A stretch of DNA of 64,000 nucleotides from the NCBI GenBank assembly GCA_003282155.1, contig QBZY01000004.1, positions 1 through 64,000 on the forward strand, written 5' to 3'. The notes beneath the pieces are model-generated. The model did not search any database and had not been told where the DNA came from. It worked only from the letters and a program-made list of their open reading frames with translations. The stretch is from Pelagibacteraceae bacterium AG-337-I02. Its GTDB lineage: Bacteria; Pseudomonadota; Alphaproteobacteria; HIMB59; GCA-002718135. Each line of letters starts with the position of its first letter. Positions within the stretch are counted from its first letter, which is position 1. Made by a program: the position numbers and the translations under genes. Shown piece by piece: positions 1 to 9,236 of the stretch.

Positions 1-1
1 T

Positions 2-826
2 CTTAGTCAACAAAATGAACTAATTGAAAGTTTAGTTGGTCAAGGTTACAACGCAGTTCTTGTATTCCCTGGTGATGCAGTTGGGACAAATAAAATTTTA
101 GGTGAACTTGATGATGCTGGAGTACCTACTGCTGCTTTAGCAGGTTGTGTAGAACAGCCAACTCAAGCTAAGTTTTGTTTTGGAACTGATACAGGTCACT
201 CAGCTTATCTTGGTACTAAAGAATTAATTAAGGCACTTGGTGGAAAAGGTAAAATTGCCCACTTCACTGGTTTCCTAGTTGATCCCAATACAACACTGAG
301 AATTAATGCTGTTGAACAAGCTGTTTCAGAAGCAGGTGGTGGAGTTGAAATTATTCAAGTAATTGCAGATATTGATGCTTACGAACCAGCTGATGAAAAA
401 ATTAATGCTTTTATGGCAGCTCAAGGTGGTGAAGTTGATGGCATTGTTACTACAGCATGGGTTCCAGCTGTTGTAGCTGCTCAAGCTTTAACTAACATGG
501 GTGACAAAAGAATTAAAATGGTTGGAATTGATCATGATGAAGTAGTTTTAAAAGCTATTAAAGATGGTTTTGTACATGGAACAATGTTGCAAAATCCATA
601 TGGTCAAGGATACATTGGTTCTTATGTAATGGATAAAGTTAGACAAGGCTGTGAATTTAAATCAGATGCACCTTGGAAATCTACTGCACAAACTGATCAA
701 TTTATTGACTCTGGAACAGTATTTGTAGACATCAGTGATGTTGATACATACGTAATGGCTATGAGAGGAATTTCATTAGAAATTCTTGAAACATTTGATA
801 GTACTTACTTAAACTGCCCAAGTTAA
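2..826 (+). CDS. Sugar ABC transporter periplasmic binding protein (5' truncated)
   Basis: The reading frame is open from the window edge to a TAA at 824-826, so the N-terminus and signal peptide lie outside. About 274 residues are visible. The alternating alpha/beta pattern, the segment GYNAVLVFPGD and the later VDGIVTTAW and MVGIDHDE match the type I periplasmic binding proteins of the ribose/galactose group (Peripla_BP_4). It should capture a sugar in the periplasm and deliver it to the permeases encoded just downstream. Position at the head of a fucose-catabolism operon suggests L-fucose or a fucoside as ligand, but this is inference. Cysteines in AGCVEQ, KFCFG, QGCEF and LNCPS could form disulfides. 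Confidence 0.88.
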   Translation, partial: LSQQNELIESLVGQGYNAVLVFPGDAVGTNKILGELDDAGVPTAALAGCVEQPTQAKFCFGTDTGHSAYLGTKELIKALGGKGKIAHFTGFLVDPNTTLRINAVEQAVSEAGGGVEIIQVIADIDAYEPADEKINAFMAAQGGEVDGIVTTAWVPAVVAAQALTNMGDKRIKMVGIDHDEVVLKAIKDGFVHGTMLQNPYGQGYIGSYVMDKVRQGCEFKSDAPWKSTAQTDQFIDSGTVFVDISDVDTYVMAMRGISLEILETFDSTYLNCPS

Positions 827-836
827 AAAAATTAAT

Positions 837-861
837 AGGGGGCTTAAAGGCCCCCTTTTTT
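837..861 (+). terminator. Intercistronic stem-loop with T-tract (attenuator) after the binding-protein gene
   Basis: A G-rich arm (AGGGGGC) pairs with GCCCCCT across a short AT loop and is followed by six Ts. It lies between the binding-protein stop and the permease ATG at 864, which is only a few bases past the T-tract. The form is that of a Rho-independent terminator. In ABC operons such elements commonly lower permease mRNA relative to binding-protein mRNA. Partial rather than full termination is inferred from the same-strand gene continuing at once. Confidence 0.8.
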
Positions 862-863
862 CT

Positions 864-1850
864 ATGAATTTCAAAATACCTAATTTTGTAAAAACAAATC
901 AATTTGGTTTGTTGTGTCTTGTAATTATTTTTATTTGTATTTTTTCATTCTCTACTGATGGTTTTACATCAAGGTTTAACATTTATGCATTATCTAGAGT
1001 AGTAGCATTAGATATTATGATAGGCCTTGCAATGATGGTAGTCATTTTAACTGGAGGATTAAATTTATCTTTAGGTGCATTAGGTGTTTCTGCAGCAATG
1101 TTTGGAGGTTGGTGCATGGAGAGTATGGGTATACCAATTTCAATTTCAATAATTCTAGTTTTAGCTTTTGGATCATTCTTAGGTTGGATTAATGGTTTTG
1201 TAACTGTGAGAACAGGTGTTCATAGTTTTATAGTGACTTTAGCAACTATGAGTATTTATTTTGGTTTTATGACTCTTCTAACTGAGGCAGAAGCATTTAG
1301 AAAACTACCTGAAATTTTTACAGACTTTGGAAGTTTAAAACTTTTTAATAAATATATCTCTCCACTTTTAATTATAAGTGTCTTAACTTGTTTTATTCTT
1401 TATTATGTATTTAAGTATACTGACATTGGCAGAAAATTAATTGCAGCTGGAGCAAATCCTGATGCAGCAGAGCTATCAGGTATTTCAGTTGATAGAATGT
1501 TTATTTATTGCCACATGCTATCTGGATTTTTAGCAGCTTTAGCAGGAATAATGTTAACAGCAAGAATTGGTGCTGCAATTCCTTCTATGGCAGGTCATTT
1601 AGGTTTCGATTGGTTATTGCCGGCATTCTTAGCGCCAGTTTTAGGAGGTACACTTTTATCTGGAGGAAAAGTAACAGTTTTTGGAACCATGCTTGGAGCG
1701 ATACTTGTTACTTTAATTAATAATGGATTATATCTTATTGATGTTGGAGAATTTTGGGTAAGATTTTTTCTTGGAATGATTTTATTAGGAGCAGTTTTAT
1801 TAGACAGAGCGAGAGAATATTTGACAGTTAAAAATTCAATTGTGTCATGA
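864..1850 (+). CDS. Sugar ABC transporter permease, RbsC-like (first of two)
   Basis: A 328-residue hydrophobic protein with about nine or ten predicted membrane segments and the GLNLSLGALG motif near residues 65-75 typical of CUT2 (ribose/xylose-type) permeases. The conserved region LAALAGIMLTARIGAA near residue 225 is the usual cytoplasmic-loop signature of the family. It would form half of the inner-membrane channel together with the next gene, which it overlaps by 4 bp (ATGA). The ATG follows immediately on a terminator-like hairpin and has no visible Shine-Dalgarno sequence. Substrate is not readable from the sequence; operon context suggests a fucose-type sugar. Confidence 0.9.
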   Translation: MNFKIPNFVKTNQFGLLCLVIIFICIFSFSTDGFTSRFNIYALSRVVALDIMIGLAMMVVILTGGLNLSLGALGVSAAMFGGWCMESMGIPISISIILVLAFGSFLGWINGFVTVRTGVHSFIVTLATMSIYFGFMTLLTEAEAFRKLPEIFTDFGSLKLFNKYISPLLIISVLTCFILYYVFKYTDIGRKLIAAGANPDAAELSGISVDRMFIYCHMLSGFLAALAGIMLTARIGAAIPSMAGHLGFDWLLPAFLAPVLGGTLLSGGKVTVFGTMLGAILVTLINNGLYLIDVGEFWVRFFLGMILLGAVLLDRAREYLTVKNSIVS

Positions 1851-2815
1851 GTAATCTTCTTAAAAAAGATTGGTTTGGACTTGGCTTAGTTATAATACTT
1901 GGTTCAATTTTAATTTCATTTTTTAAGCCAGCATTTATCTCTCCATTTAATTTATATGTTTTAATGCTGAGTGTAAGTCTTATGCTAGTTGTTGCCATGT
2001 CTCAGATGATAATAATTGCTATTGGTCAAATGAATTTGTCTGTTGGAGCTATTGGCGGCTTAGTTGCTATTTCTTTCACTGGCTTAATGGAGGTTTATTC
2101 CATGTCTATATTACCTGCTATGTTAATTGGACTATTAATAGGATTAACTTGTGGTTTTATTAATGGATATATAACTGTTAAAACGGGAATTTCTGCTTTT
2201 ATTATTACACTGGCAACACTCTATATTTTTAAAGGAATGAATTTAGGTATAACAGAAGCACAACCTTTTTATGAAATTCCAGATGCTGTTAAATTTTTTG
2301 GAAATGCTAAAATTCTTGGACCTATTCCATATCTGGTAATAATTCCAATAATTATAACAATTTTGATGTGGATTTTAATGAATAGAACATCTCTTGGAAG
2401 ATACATGTTAGCTTATGGGAACAATGTTCAATCATCTGAACTAATAGGAATATCTTCAACTAAAATAGTTATTTATGCTCATGTTATATCAGGTCTTTTA
2501 GCTGCAATAGGAGGGATGTTGGTGGTATGCAGATTGCAACTTGGAACACCTAATATTGGTGACTCTTGGCTATTACCATCTTTTGCTGCTCCTGTTATTG
2601 GAGGTGCGATTTTAGCAGGTGGAAAAGTTGATGTCATAGCTACTGCTTTTGGAGTCATTCTAGTTTCAATAATTTCACAAGCTTTAGTAATTTTTAAAAT
2701 TGATCCATTTTTTGTACAAATATTTTTAGGTTTTATGATTTTATTAGCTGTCTTTATAAATAGATATAGAGAGTATAGAGAAGAAAGAAGAACAAAGGTG
2801 TTTTCTTATGAGTGA
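1847..2815 (+). CDS. Sugar ABC transporter permease, RbsC-like (second of two)
   Basis: A 322-residue membrane protein homologous in pattern to the preceding permease: GQMNLSVGAIGG near residue 65, the loop LLAAIGGMLVVCRLQLG near 215-235, and hydrophobic segments throughout. Two adjacent, divergent permeases imply a heterodimeric channel, as in the LsrC/LsrD or RhaP/RhaQ transporters, rather than the RbsC homodimer. The start is fixed by the ATGA overlap with the upstream gene. Its 3' end overlaps the ATPase gene by 8 bp, so the transporter genes are probably translationally coupled. Confidence 0.9.
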   Translation: MSNLLKKDWFGLGLVIILGSILISFFKPAFISPFNLYVLMLSVSLMLVVAMSQMIIIAIGQMNLSVGAIGGLVAISFTGLMEVYSMSILPAMLIGLLIGLTCGFINGYITVKTGISAFIITLATLYIFKGMNLGITEAQPFYEIPDAVKFFGNAKILGPIPYLVIIPIIITILMWILMNRTSLGRYMLAYGNNVQSSELIGISSTKIVIYAHVISGLLAAIGGMLVVCRLQLGTPNIGDSWLLPSFAAPVIGGAILAGGKVDVIATAFGVILVSIISQALVIFKIDPFFVQIFLGFMILLAVFINRYREYREERRTKVFSYE

Positions 2816-4316
2816 TAATATACTCGAACTTAAAAAAATCACAAAAAATTTTCCTGGTGTTAAAGCATTAGATAATGCTAACTTTAGTCTTAAAAAAAAA
2901 TCAATCCATGCTTTACTTGGTGAAAATGGTGCAGGTAAATCTACATTAATTAAAATAATCACAGGTGTTTATAATCAAAATGAAGGTGAACTATTTTTGA
3001 ATAATAAAGCACAATCTTTTAATTCACCTAATGAAGCAATGAATTCGGGAATTTCAGTTGTTCACCAAGAAAGAAATCTTATTAGAAGATTCTCAGTTGG
3101 TGAAAATTTAATGTTAACTAACCTACCTAAAAATAACTTAGGATTAATAGATTATAACGCAGTAGCTAAAGAGTCAAAAAAATGGCTTGATATTATGGAA
3201 TTAGATATTGATCCAAACACAATAGTATCAGATTTAACTGTGGCAAAAATGCAATTATGCGAAATAGCAAAAGCTCTTTCATTAGAATCAAAAATATTAT
3301 TACTTGATGAACCAACTTCATCGCTATCACCTCAGGATACAAAAAACTTATTTGTATTACTAAAGAGACTAGTTGCAGAGCAAGACGTAAGTATTGTTTT
3401 TGTAAGTCATAAACTTGAAGAAGTTTTTGAGATCTGTGATGAGGTCACTGTTTTAAGAGATGGTAAAAATGCATGTGAGTCAGAACAAATTACAAATCTT
3501 AATAGACAACAATTAGTGAAATTAATGATTGGTCGGGATGAGCAAATAATTAATTCAAAAAAAGAAGTAAATTTTGATGATAAAAATTTATTAAATTTAC
3601 AATCTATAAACACTGATTTAGGTCATAAAGACATCAATTTAAATCTTAAAAAGGGTGAAATTCTTGGTTTGTATGGCTTAGTCGGAGCTGGTAGAACAGA
3701 GCTTTTAAAATGTGTTCTAGGTTTAGAAAAAATAAATTCTGGTCAAATTTTACTTAATGATAAAGAAATAAAAATTAAATCTCCAAAAGATGCATTAGAA
3801 AAATTTAAAATTGGATACATAAGTGAAGATAGAAAAAAAGAGGGATTAATTTTAATACATGATGTGTTATCTAATGCAGGAATAACAGTTTGGTCAAATC
3901 TTAAAAAAATACTTTCATTTTTAAATGATCAAATAGTTTACAATAAAGTAGATCCTTATGTAAAACAACTAGAAGTGAAAACACCCTCTTACCAACAGAT
4001 CGTATCAAATCTCTCTGGAGGTAATCAGCAAAAAATAAGTGTAGCAAAGTGGTTAGCATCTGGAACTGATATACTCTTTATTGATGAACCTACTGTAGGT
4101 ATAGATATAAAAACTAAATCTTATTTACACGAATTAATAATAGATCTATCATTAAAAGGTACTTCTATTATTTTGATAACAAGTGATATGCCTGAAATGA
4201 TTAGCCTTGCAGATAGGATTATTACAATGAAAGATTTTAAAGTTGTAGGAGAGACAATTAACAATCATAACTATGCACAAATGAGTTCTTCAATAATGGA
4301 TAATATTCATGAATAA
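2808..4316 (+). CDS. Sugar ABC transporter double ATPase, RbsA/MglA-like
   Basis: A 502-residue protein with two ABC domains in tandem, the normal length for RbsA-type ATPases. Domain 1 has a good Walker A (GENGAGKST, 38-46) and Walker B (LLLDEPTSS, about 164-172) but a degenerate signature. Domain 2 has a degenerate Walker A (GLVGAGRTEL, 290-299) but an intact LSGGNQQ (402-408) and IDEPT (425-429). This division of labour is usual in CUT2 importers, where one composite site is weak. It energises the two-permease channel encoded upstream. It overlaps the upstream gene by 8 bp and the downstream dehydrogenase gene by 8 bp. Confidence 0.94.
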   Translation: MSDNILELKKITKNFPGVKALDNANFSLKKKSIHALLGENGAGKSTLIKIITGVYNQNEGELFLNNKAQSFNSPNEAMNSGISVVHQERNLIRRFSVGENLMLTNLPKNNLGLIDYNAVAKESKKWLDIMELDIDPNTIVSDLTVAKMQLCEIAKALSLESKILLLDEPTSSLSPQDTKNLFVLLKRLVAEQDVSIVFVSHKLEEVFEICDEVTVLRDGKNACESEQITNLNRQQLVKLMIGRDEQIINSKKEVNFDDKNLLNLQSINTDLGHKDINLNLKKGEILGLYGLVGAGRTELLKCVLGLEKINSGQILLNDKEIKIKSPKDALEKFKIGYISEDRKKEGLILIHDVLSNAGITVWSNLKKILSFLNDQIVYNKVDPYVKQLEVKTPSYQQIVSNLSGGNQQKISVAKWLASGTDILFIDEPTVGIDIKTKSYLHELIIDLSLKGTSIILITSDMPEMISLADRIITMKDFKVVGETINNHNYAQMSSSIMDNIHE

Positions 4317-5310
4317 AAGACAACTAGGAAAAACAAATATAAATCTTACTGCTATTGGTTTTGGAGGTGCTCCCTTAGGTAACTTATTTGAAAGCTTAGA
4401 TGAACGTAGTTGTTATGATATCTTAGAAAAAACCTATGAAACTGGTGTAAATATATATGATACATCACCACTTTATGGGTATGGTCTCAGTGAACATAGG
4501 TTAGGAAATTTCTTAAAAACAGTAGATGAGGAAAGTTACTTTTTATCAACTAAAGTTGGTAGGTATCTTACTCCAGCTAAAAAGGAAAATATAGACAGAG
4601 GAAGGTTTGCAGGCAGTTTAAATTTTTCTCCAAATTTAGATTACTCCTATGATGGAGTTATGAGATCATTTGAGCAATCATTATTAAGATTAGCTGTTTC
4701 AAAAGTAGATATTTGTTTAATACATGATGTTGATCGATTTAATTTTGGTGACGAAGTTGATCACTATTTTAAATTAGCAATGGACGGAGCATATAAAGCT
4801 GTTCAAAAACTAAAAGAAGAAAAAGTTATTAAGGCTATTGGGGTTGGAGTAAATGACTCTGATATATGTGCAAGATTTGCAAATGCTGGAGATTTTGACT
4901 GCATGGTATTAGCTGGGAGATATTCATTATTAGATCAAAATGCTATAAACGATTTTTTTCCAATTGCTGAAAAAAATAATATAGGAATTATTCTTGCAGG
5001 AATTTTTAATTCAGGAATTTTAGCTAAAGGTGTAGGTGAAAAAATTACCTACTTTTATGATAAAATTCCCGAAGATGTTAGACAAAGATATCTAAAAATA
5101 GATGATATTTGTAAGAAATATGAAGTGCCTGTGCCTGCAGTAGCTATCCAATTTTGTTATAAAAATGAACTTGTTACTTCTATGATACTGGGAATGGATA
5201 GACTTGATCAAGTTTCACAAAACTTGGAGTTTTTAAATTTACCTATTCCTGAAGATTTATGGAAAGATTTAGTTAATGAAAAGTTAATTGATGAGAGATG
5301 TTCAATATGA
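4309..5310 (+). CDS. Aldo/keto reductase, probable L-fucose (D-threo-aldose) 1-dehydrogenase
   Basis: A 333-residue aldo/keto reductase with the family's catalytic tetrad visible as Asp51 and Tyr56 (YDTSPLYGYG), Lys82 (STKVGR) and His139 (LIHDVD). The close match of the N-terminal half to the D-threo-aldose 1-dehydrogenase subgroup, plus the fuconate dehydratase gene next door, points to NAD(P)-dependent oxidation of L-fucose at C1 to the lactone. That subgroup also accepts L-galactose and D-arabinose, so strict specificity is not claimed. It overlaps the ATPase gene by 8 bp, and its TGA overlaps the next ATG. Confidence 0.85.
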   Translation: MNKRQLGKTNINLTAIGFGGAPLGNLFESLDERSCYDILEKTYETGVNIYDTSPLYGYGLSEHRLGNFLKTVDEESYFLSTKVGRYLTPAKKENIDRGRFAGSLNFSPNLDYSYDGVMRSFEQSLLRLAVSKVDICLIHDVDRFNFGDEVDHYFKLAMDGAYKAVQKLKEEKVIKAIGVGVNDSDICARFANAGDFDCMVLAGRYSLLDQNAINDFFPIAEKNNIGIILAGIFNSGILAKGVGEKITYFYDKIPEDVRQRYLKIDDICKKYEVPVPAVAIQFCYKNELVTSMILGMDRLDQVSQNLEFLNLPIPEDLWKDLVNEKLIDERCSI

Positions 5311-6593
5311 AAATAATTGATATTAAAACTCAGGATGTTCGTTTTCCAACATCAAAAGATAATTTGGGAACTGATGCTATCCATGTTGATTGTGACTATT
5401 CTGCAACTTATGTCACAATACTTACTGATCATAAAGACTTATCTGGAATTGGATTAACATTTACTATTGGAAAAGGTAATGATCTTTGTTGTACAGTCAT
5501 TGAATATTTTAAAGAATTTATTATTGGAAAAGATATTGAAGAAATAGAACGAGATATTGCATCCATATGGGAAAAAATTACAAATCATAGTCAACTTCGA
5601 TGGGTAGGGCCACAAAAAGGTGTTACGCATCTTGCAGCTGCAGCTTTTTTTAATGCAATATGGGATTTAATTTCTAAATATCATGAAAAACCACTTTGGA
5701 GATACATAATAGAATTAAAAACAATAGATTTATTAGATAAACTATCATTTTCATACATTGATGATGTTATTACTAAAGATGAAGCTGCTAAAATAATTGA
5801 TCAGAAAAAAACAAATCTACCTTCAAATTTAGATGATTTAAATTCCACTATTTTCCCTGCATATACAACAGCAGCAGGATGGTTAGGTTATTCAGATGAA
5901 AAAATGAAGGGATTAGTTGAGGAAAATTTAAGTAAGGGCTGGACTCATTTTAAAATGAAAGTTGGTCAAGATATAGAAAGGGATATTCATCGCTGTAAGT
6001 TAGTAAGAGAATTAATAGGTCATGAAAATAAATTGATGGTAGATTCCAATCAAATATGGAGTGTTAATGAGACCATTGAAAATATAGGAAAATTAAAACA
6101 ATTCGATATTTTATTTTATGAAGAACCAACTAATCCCGATGATGTTTTAGGTTTTAAAAAAATTAAAGATGCACATCCTGATGTTAATTTAGCAACTGGT
6201 GAAATGATACAAAATAAAGTTATGTTTAAACAATTTATAGAAAATAAATCTTTAGATTATTGTCAAATTGATAGCTGTAGAATTGCAAGTATTAATGAAA
6301 TTTTGCCAGTTCTTTTAATAGCTAGTAAGTTTAATACTCCCGTTATTCCTCATGCAGGTGGTGTCGGTTTGTGTGAATATGTTCAACATTTGAATCTTAT
6401 AAATAAATTTATAATATCTAATCATGATTTATTACTAAGTGAATATGCTGAAAGTTGTTCTGAACATTTTGAAAATCCAGCAATAATTAAAGATGGTGGA
6501 TATGTTACTCCTACAAATCCTGGATATTCTGTAAAAATTAAGGATAGTTCTCTTAATGAATTTGATTATAATAATGGGATTTATTGGAAATAA
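5307..6593 (+). CDS. L-fuconate dehydratase (enolase superfamily)
   Basis: 428 residues. It dehydrates L-fuconate to 2-keto-3-deoxy-L-fuconate. The N-terminus (DVRFPTS, then DYSATYV) is the hallmark of fuconate dehydratase and human ENOSF1. Catalytic features fall at the expected places: KMK at 216-218, metal ligands Asp246, Glu272 and Glu299, and His349 in IPHAGG. These lie within a few residues of the positions known for the Xanthomonas enzyme. I chose the ATG at 5307 over the one at 5298 because it makes an ATGA overlap with the upstream gene and gives the family's usual N-terminus. Confidence 0.92.
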   Translation: MKIIDIKTQDVRFPTSKDNLGTDAIHVDCDYSATYVTILTDHKDLSGIGLTFTIGKGNDLCCTVIEYFKEFIIGKDIEEIERDIASIWEKITNHSQLRWVGPQKGVTHLAAAAFFNAIWDLISKYHEKPLWRYIIELKTIDLLDKLSFSYIDDVITKDEAAKIIDQKKTNLPSNLDDLNSTIFPAYTTAAGWLGYSDEKMKGLVEENLSKGWTHFKMKVGQDIERDIHRCKLVRELIGHENKLMVDSNQIWSVNETIENIGKLKQFDILFYEEPTNPDDVLGFKKIKDAHPDVNLATGEMIQNKVMFKQFIENKSLDYCQIDSCRIASINEILPVLLIASKFNTPVIPHAGGVGLCEYVQHLNLINKFIISNHDLLLSEYAESCSEHFENPAIIKDGGYVTPTNPGYSVKIKDSSLNEFDYNNGIYWK

Positions 6594-7418
6594 ATGTACG
6601 TAGATAGTCATCAACATTTTTGGAAACTTTCAAGAGGAGATTATTCATGGATGACTCCAGATATGAAAGTTTTATATAAAGATTTTTTTCCAGAAAATCT
6701 TGAACCTTTAATTAAAGATAAAAATATAACTCAAACAGTCATTGTTCAAGCAGCTGATACCGTAGCAGAAACAGAATTTACATTAAGTCTAGCATCCAAG
6801 TATGATTTTATTGCAGGTGTAGTTGGTTGGGTTGATTTAGATAGTGATAAAGCTAAGGATGATATTGATAAACTCTGCGAAAGTAATTTCTTAAAAGGTT
6901 TCAGACCAATGATACATGACATTCAAGATGATGAATGGATGTTAAAAGATAATCTAGGTGAAAATTTAAAACATATGAATAATAAAAATTTATCATTTGA
7001 TGCTTTAGTTAGACCAAATCATTTGAAGCATCTTATTAAATTTGTAAATAAATATGATTATCTTCCAATTGTAATTGATCACATTGCTAAACCAGTAATT
7101 GTTAATTCAGAAATTGATGAATGGAAAAAAGATATGACTGAATTATCAAAGGCTAATAATGTTCATTGCAAATTCTCAGGAATTGTGACTGAAGTGGGAA
7201 AAGATTACAAAAAAAATCAACTAGATCCTTATATAGATTTTATTCTCAATTTATTTGGTTCAGATAAATTAATGTGGGGAAGTGATTGGCCTGTGCTAAC
7301 TATGGCTGATTCATATGGAAACTGGTTTGATTTAGCAATGGATTATTGCTCTTCTTTCTCAGTAGATGAAAAAAATAAAATTTTTTCATTAAATGCAAAA
7401 AATTTTTACAATCTTTAA
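6594..7418 (+). CDS. Amidohydrolase, probable L-fucono-1,5-lactonase
   Basis: A 274-residue member of the COG3618 amidohydrolases, with the N-terminal metal motif DSHQHFW (Asp4, His6, His8), a second His in DHIAKP (163) and the C-terminal catalytic Asp in GSDWPV (231). In oxidative fucose operons this family opens the lactone made by fucose dehydrogenase, giving L-fuconate for the dehydratase. The ATG directly follows the upstream TAA with no gap. Lactonase activity is inferred from family and operon; related members hydrolyse other lactones such as 2-pyrone-4,6-dicarboxylate. Confidence 0.85.
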   Translation: MYVDSHQHFWKLSRGDYSWMTPDMKVLYKDFFPENLEPLIKDKNITQTVIVQAADTVAETEFTLSLASKYDFIAGVVGWVDLDSDKAKDDIDKLCESNFLKGFRPMIHDIQDDEWMLKDNLGENLKHMNNKNLSFDALVRPNHLKHLIKFVNKYDYLPIVIDHIAKPVIVNSEIDEWKKDMTELSKANNVHCKFSGIVTEVGKDYKKNQLDPYIDFILNLFGSDKLMWGSDWPVLTMADSYGNWFDLAMDYCSSFSVDEKNKIFSLNAKNFYNL

Positions 7419-7436
7419 TTTTCATTTATAATTTTA

Positions 7437-8903
7437 ATGATGAAAAACATAAATGAATATCAATCTAAGTGGGAGTCTATAAAAAAACATGAAACTCCAA
7501 GTTGGTTTAAAAAAGCTAAGTTTGGAATTTACGCTCATTGGGGACCTTACTCAGTTCCTGCAGCAGGACCAAATGTTACTTGGTATCCGTATTGGATGTA
7601 TAGAGAGCCAAGCCCTCAATTTGATTATCATGTAAAAAATTTTGGTCACCCTTCAAAATTTGGATATAAAGATTTTATTCCTATGTTTACTGCTGAAAAA
7701 TTTGATGCTGAAGAATGGGCAGATTTATATTCAAGATCAGGTGCGAAATTTGCAGGACCGGTTGCAGAACATCACGATGGTTTTCCCATGTGGAATTGTT
7801 CAGACACTGAATGGTGCGCTTCTAAAATGGGACCGAAAAGAGATGTTGTTGGTGAATTAGAAAAAGCAATAAGAGGTAAAGGAATGAAATATATGGTTGC
7901 AATGCATCATGCTGAGAATTGGTATTTTTTTCCTCATTGGAATAAAGACTTTGATACTTCTAAGAAAGAATATGAAGGTTTATATGGTGAACTTCACAAT
8001 TTAGATAATAGTGGTAATCAAGCAATTTATCCTGATCACTGGGGAAGAAAAACAGAAAGCCAAGATAAGCCTAGTAAAGCGTTTCATGATCGTTGGTTAA
8101 ATAGACTAAAAGAAGTAGTTGATAATTACCGACCTGATTACGTTTGGTTTGATTTTGGTATTAGATATATTCATGAAAAATACAAAAAAGATTTCCTTTC
8201 ATATTATTATAATAAGGAGAAAGAGTGGGGGAGTGAAGTTGTTGTATCATATAAATGGCATGACCTACCTCCTGGTTCTGGTTTATTGGATCTAGAATTA
8301 GGAAGAGAGTCAGAATTAACACACTATGACTGGATCACAGATACTACGGTTCATGATGGAAGTGCATGGGCTTATATGAAAGACTCTGAATATAAATCAA
8401 CAACTGATTTAGTTCATTACCTAATAGATAATGTAAGTAAAAATGGATATATGCTTCTAAATATTGGGCCGAAACCTGATGGAATTATTCCTGAAGAAGA
8501 TAAAAGTCTTTTAGAAGGTATTGGCAAATGGCTTGAAGTAAGTGGAGAAGCAATTTTTGATACTGAAACTTGGGATCAATATGGAGAAGGACCAACAGAA
8601 ATGACAGAAGCTGGGCCATTTTCTGATAATCGTGCAAAACTTAAATATACAGCTCAAGACTTTCGTTTTACTGCTAAAGGAAACTCTCTTTATGCGACTG
8701 CACTTGGTTGGCCGAGTAAAGATTTTACAATAGAAAGTATGGATAAGCTCTTTGATAATGAAGTGGAGTCAGTTAAACTTCTTGGAAGTAATGAAAAAGT
8801 TGAATGGAAACAAACAAAAGAGGGTCTTCATATTACTAGACCAGATAACAAACCTTGTGACCATGCAGTTAGTCTCAAGATCAATAGAAAGGAAAATCTT
8901 TAA
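7437..8903 (+). CDS. Alpha-L-fucosidase, GH29, without signal peptide
   Basis: A 488-residue GH29 hydrolase that removes L-fucose from glycosides. The N-terminal block WFKKAKFGIYAHWGPYSVPA, the EHHDGFPMW segment near 111-119 and the predicted nucleophile Asp239 in YVWFDFG all fit the family. The N-terminus (MMKNINEYQSKWES) is hydrophilic with no signal peptide or lipobox, so the enzyme should act in the cytoplasm on imported material. Many characterised bacterial GH29 enzymes that attack polymers are exported instead. Start is ATG 7437 or 7440; the choice changes one residue. The next gene starts directly after its stop. Confidence 0.92.
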   Translation: MMKNINEYQSKWESIKKHETPSWFKKAKFGIYAHWGPYSVPAAGPNVTWYPYWMYREPSPQFDYHVKNFGHPSKFGYKDFIPMFTAEKFDAEEWADLYSRSGAKFAGPVAEHHDGFPMWNCSDTEWCASKMGPKRDVVGELEKAIRGKGMKYMVAMHHAENWYFFPHWNKDFDTSKKEYEGLYGELHNLDNSGNQAIYPDHWGRKTESQDKPSKAFHDRWLNRLKEVVDNYRPDYVWFDFGIRYIHEKYKKDFLSYYYNKEKEWGSEVVVSYKWHDLPPGSGLLDLELGRESELTHYDWITDTTVHDGSAWAYMKDSEYKSTTDLVHYLIDNVSKNGYMLLNIGPKPDGIIPEEDKSLLEGIGKWLEVSGEAIFDTETWDQYGEGPTEMTEAGPFSDNRAKLKYTAQDFRFTAKGNSLYATALGWPSKDFTIESMDKLFDNEVESVKLLGSNEKVEWKQTKEGLHITRPDNKPCDHAVSLKINRKENL

Positions 8904-9227
8904 ATGATACGCTTAGGCATGACTCTTGGTGTTAGAGAAGATAAAATTGATGAATATAAAAGATTACATGCAAATGTATGGCCAGAAGTTTTAGATAATT
9001 TGACGGAACTTAATTTTAAAAACTTTTCTATCTATTTACATAAAAACACATTATTTGGTTACATGGAATATCACGGAGATAATCTTGAAAGAGATAACAA
9101 ATTAATGGCTGAAAATACCAAGGTACAAGAATGGTGGAATTTATGTGGACCATGTCAAGTTCCAGATCCAAATAGGAAAAAGGGTGAGTGGTGGTCAGTA
9201 ATGGAAGAGGTCTTTCACCACGATTAA
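8904..9227 (+). CDS. L-rhamnose/L-fucose mutarotase family protein (RhaM-like)
   Basis: 107 residues, the normal length for RhaM/COG3254 mutarotases that interconvert alpha and beta anomers. His22 in LHANVWPEV corresponds to the catalytic His of RhaM, and an aromatic cluster follows (Tyr44, EWW near 76-78). In this operon it probably supplies the fucose anomer used by the 1-dehydrogenase after the fucosidase releases the sugar. The ATG abuts the fucosidase TAA, so the two are very likely co-translated. Substrate assignment to fucose rather than rhamnose rests on the neighbours. Confidence 0.88.
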   Translation: MIRLGMTLGVREDKIDEYKRLHANVWPEVLDNLTELNFKNFSIYLHKNTLFGYMEYHGDNLERDNKLMAENTKVQEWWNLCGPCQVPDPNRKKGEWWSVMEEVFHHD

Positions 9228-9236
9228 TATTTAAAT

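Noticed and set aside
7642..7860. A 72-codon frame inside the fucosidase gene
   Set aside because: It is an out-of-frame shadow of the GH29 gene with no independent support.
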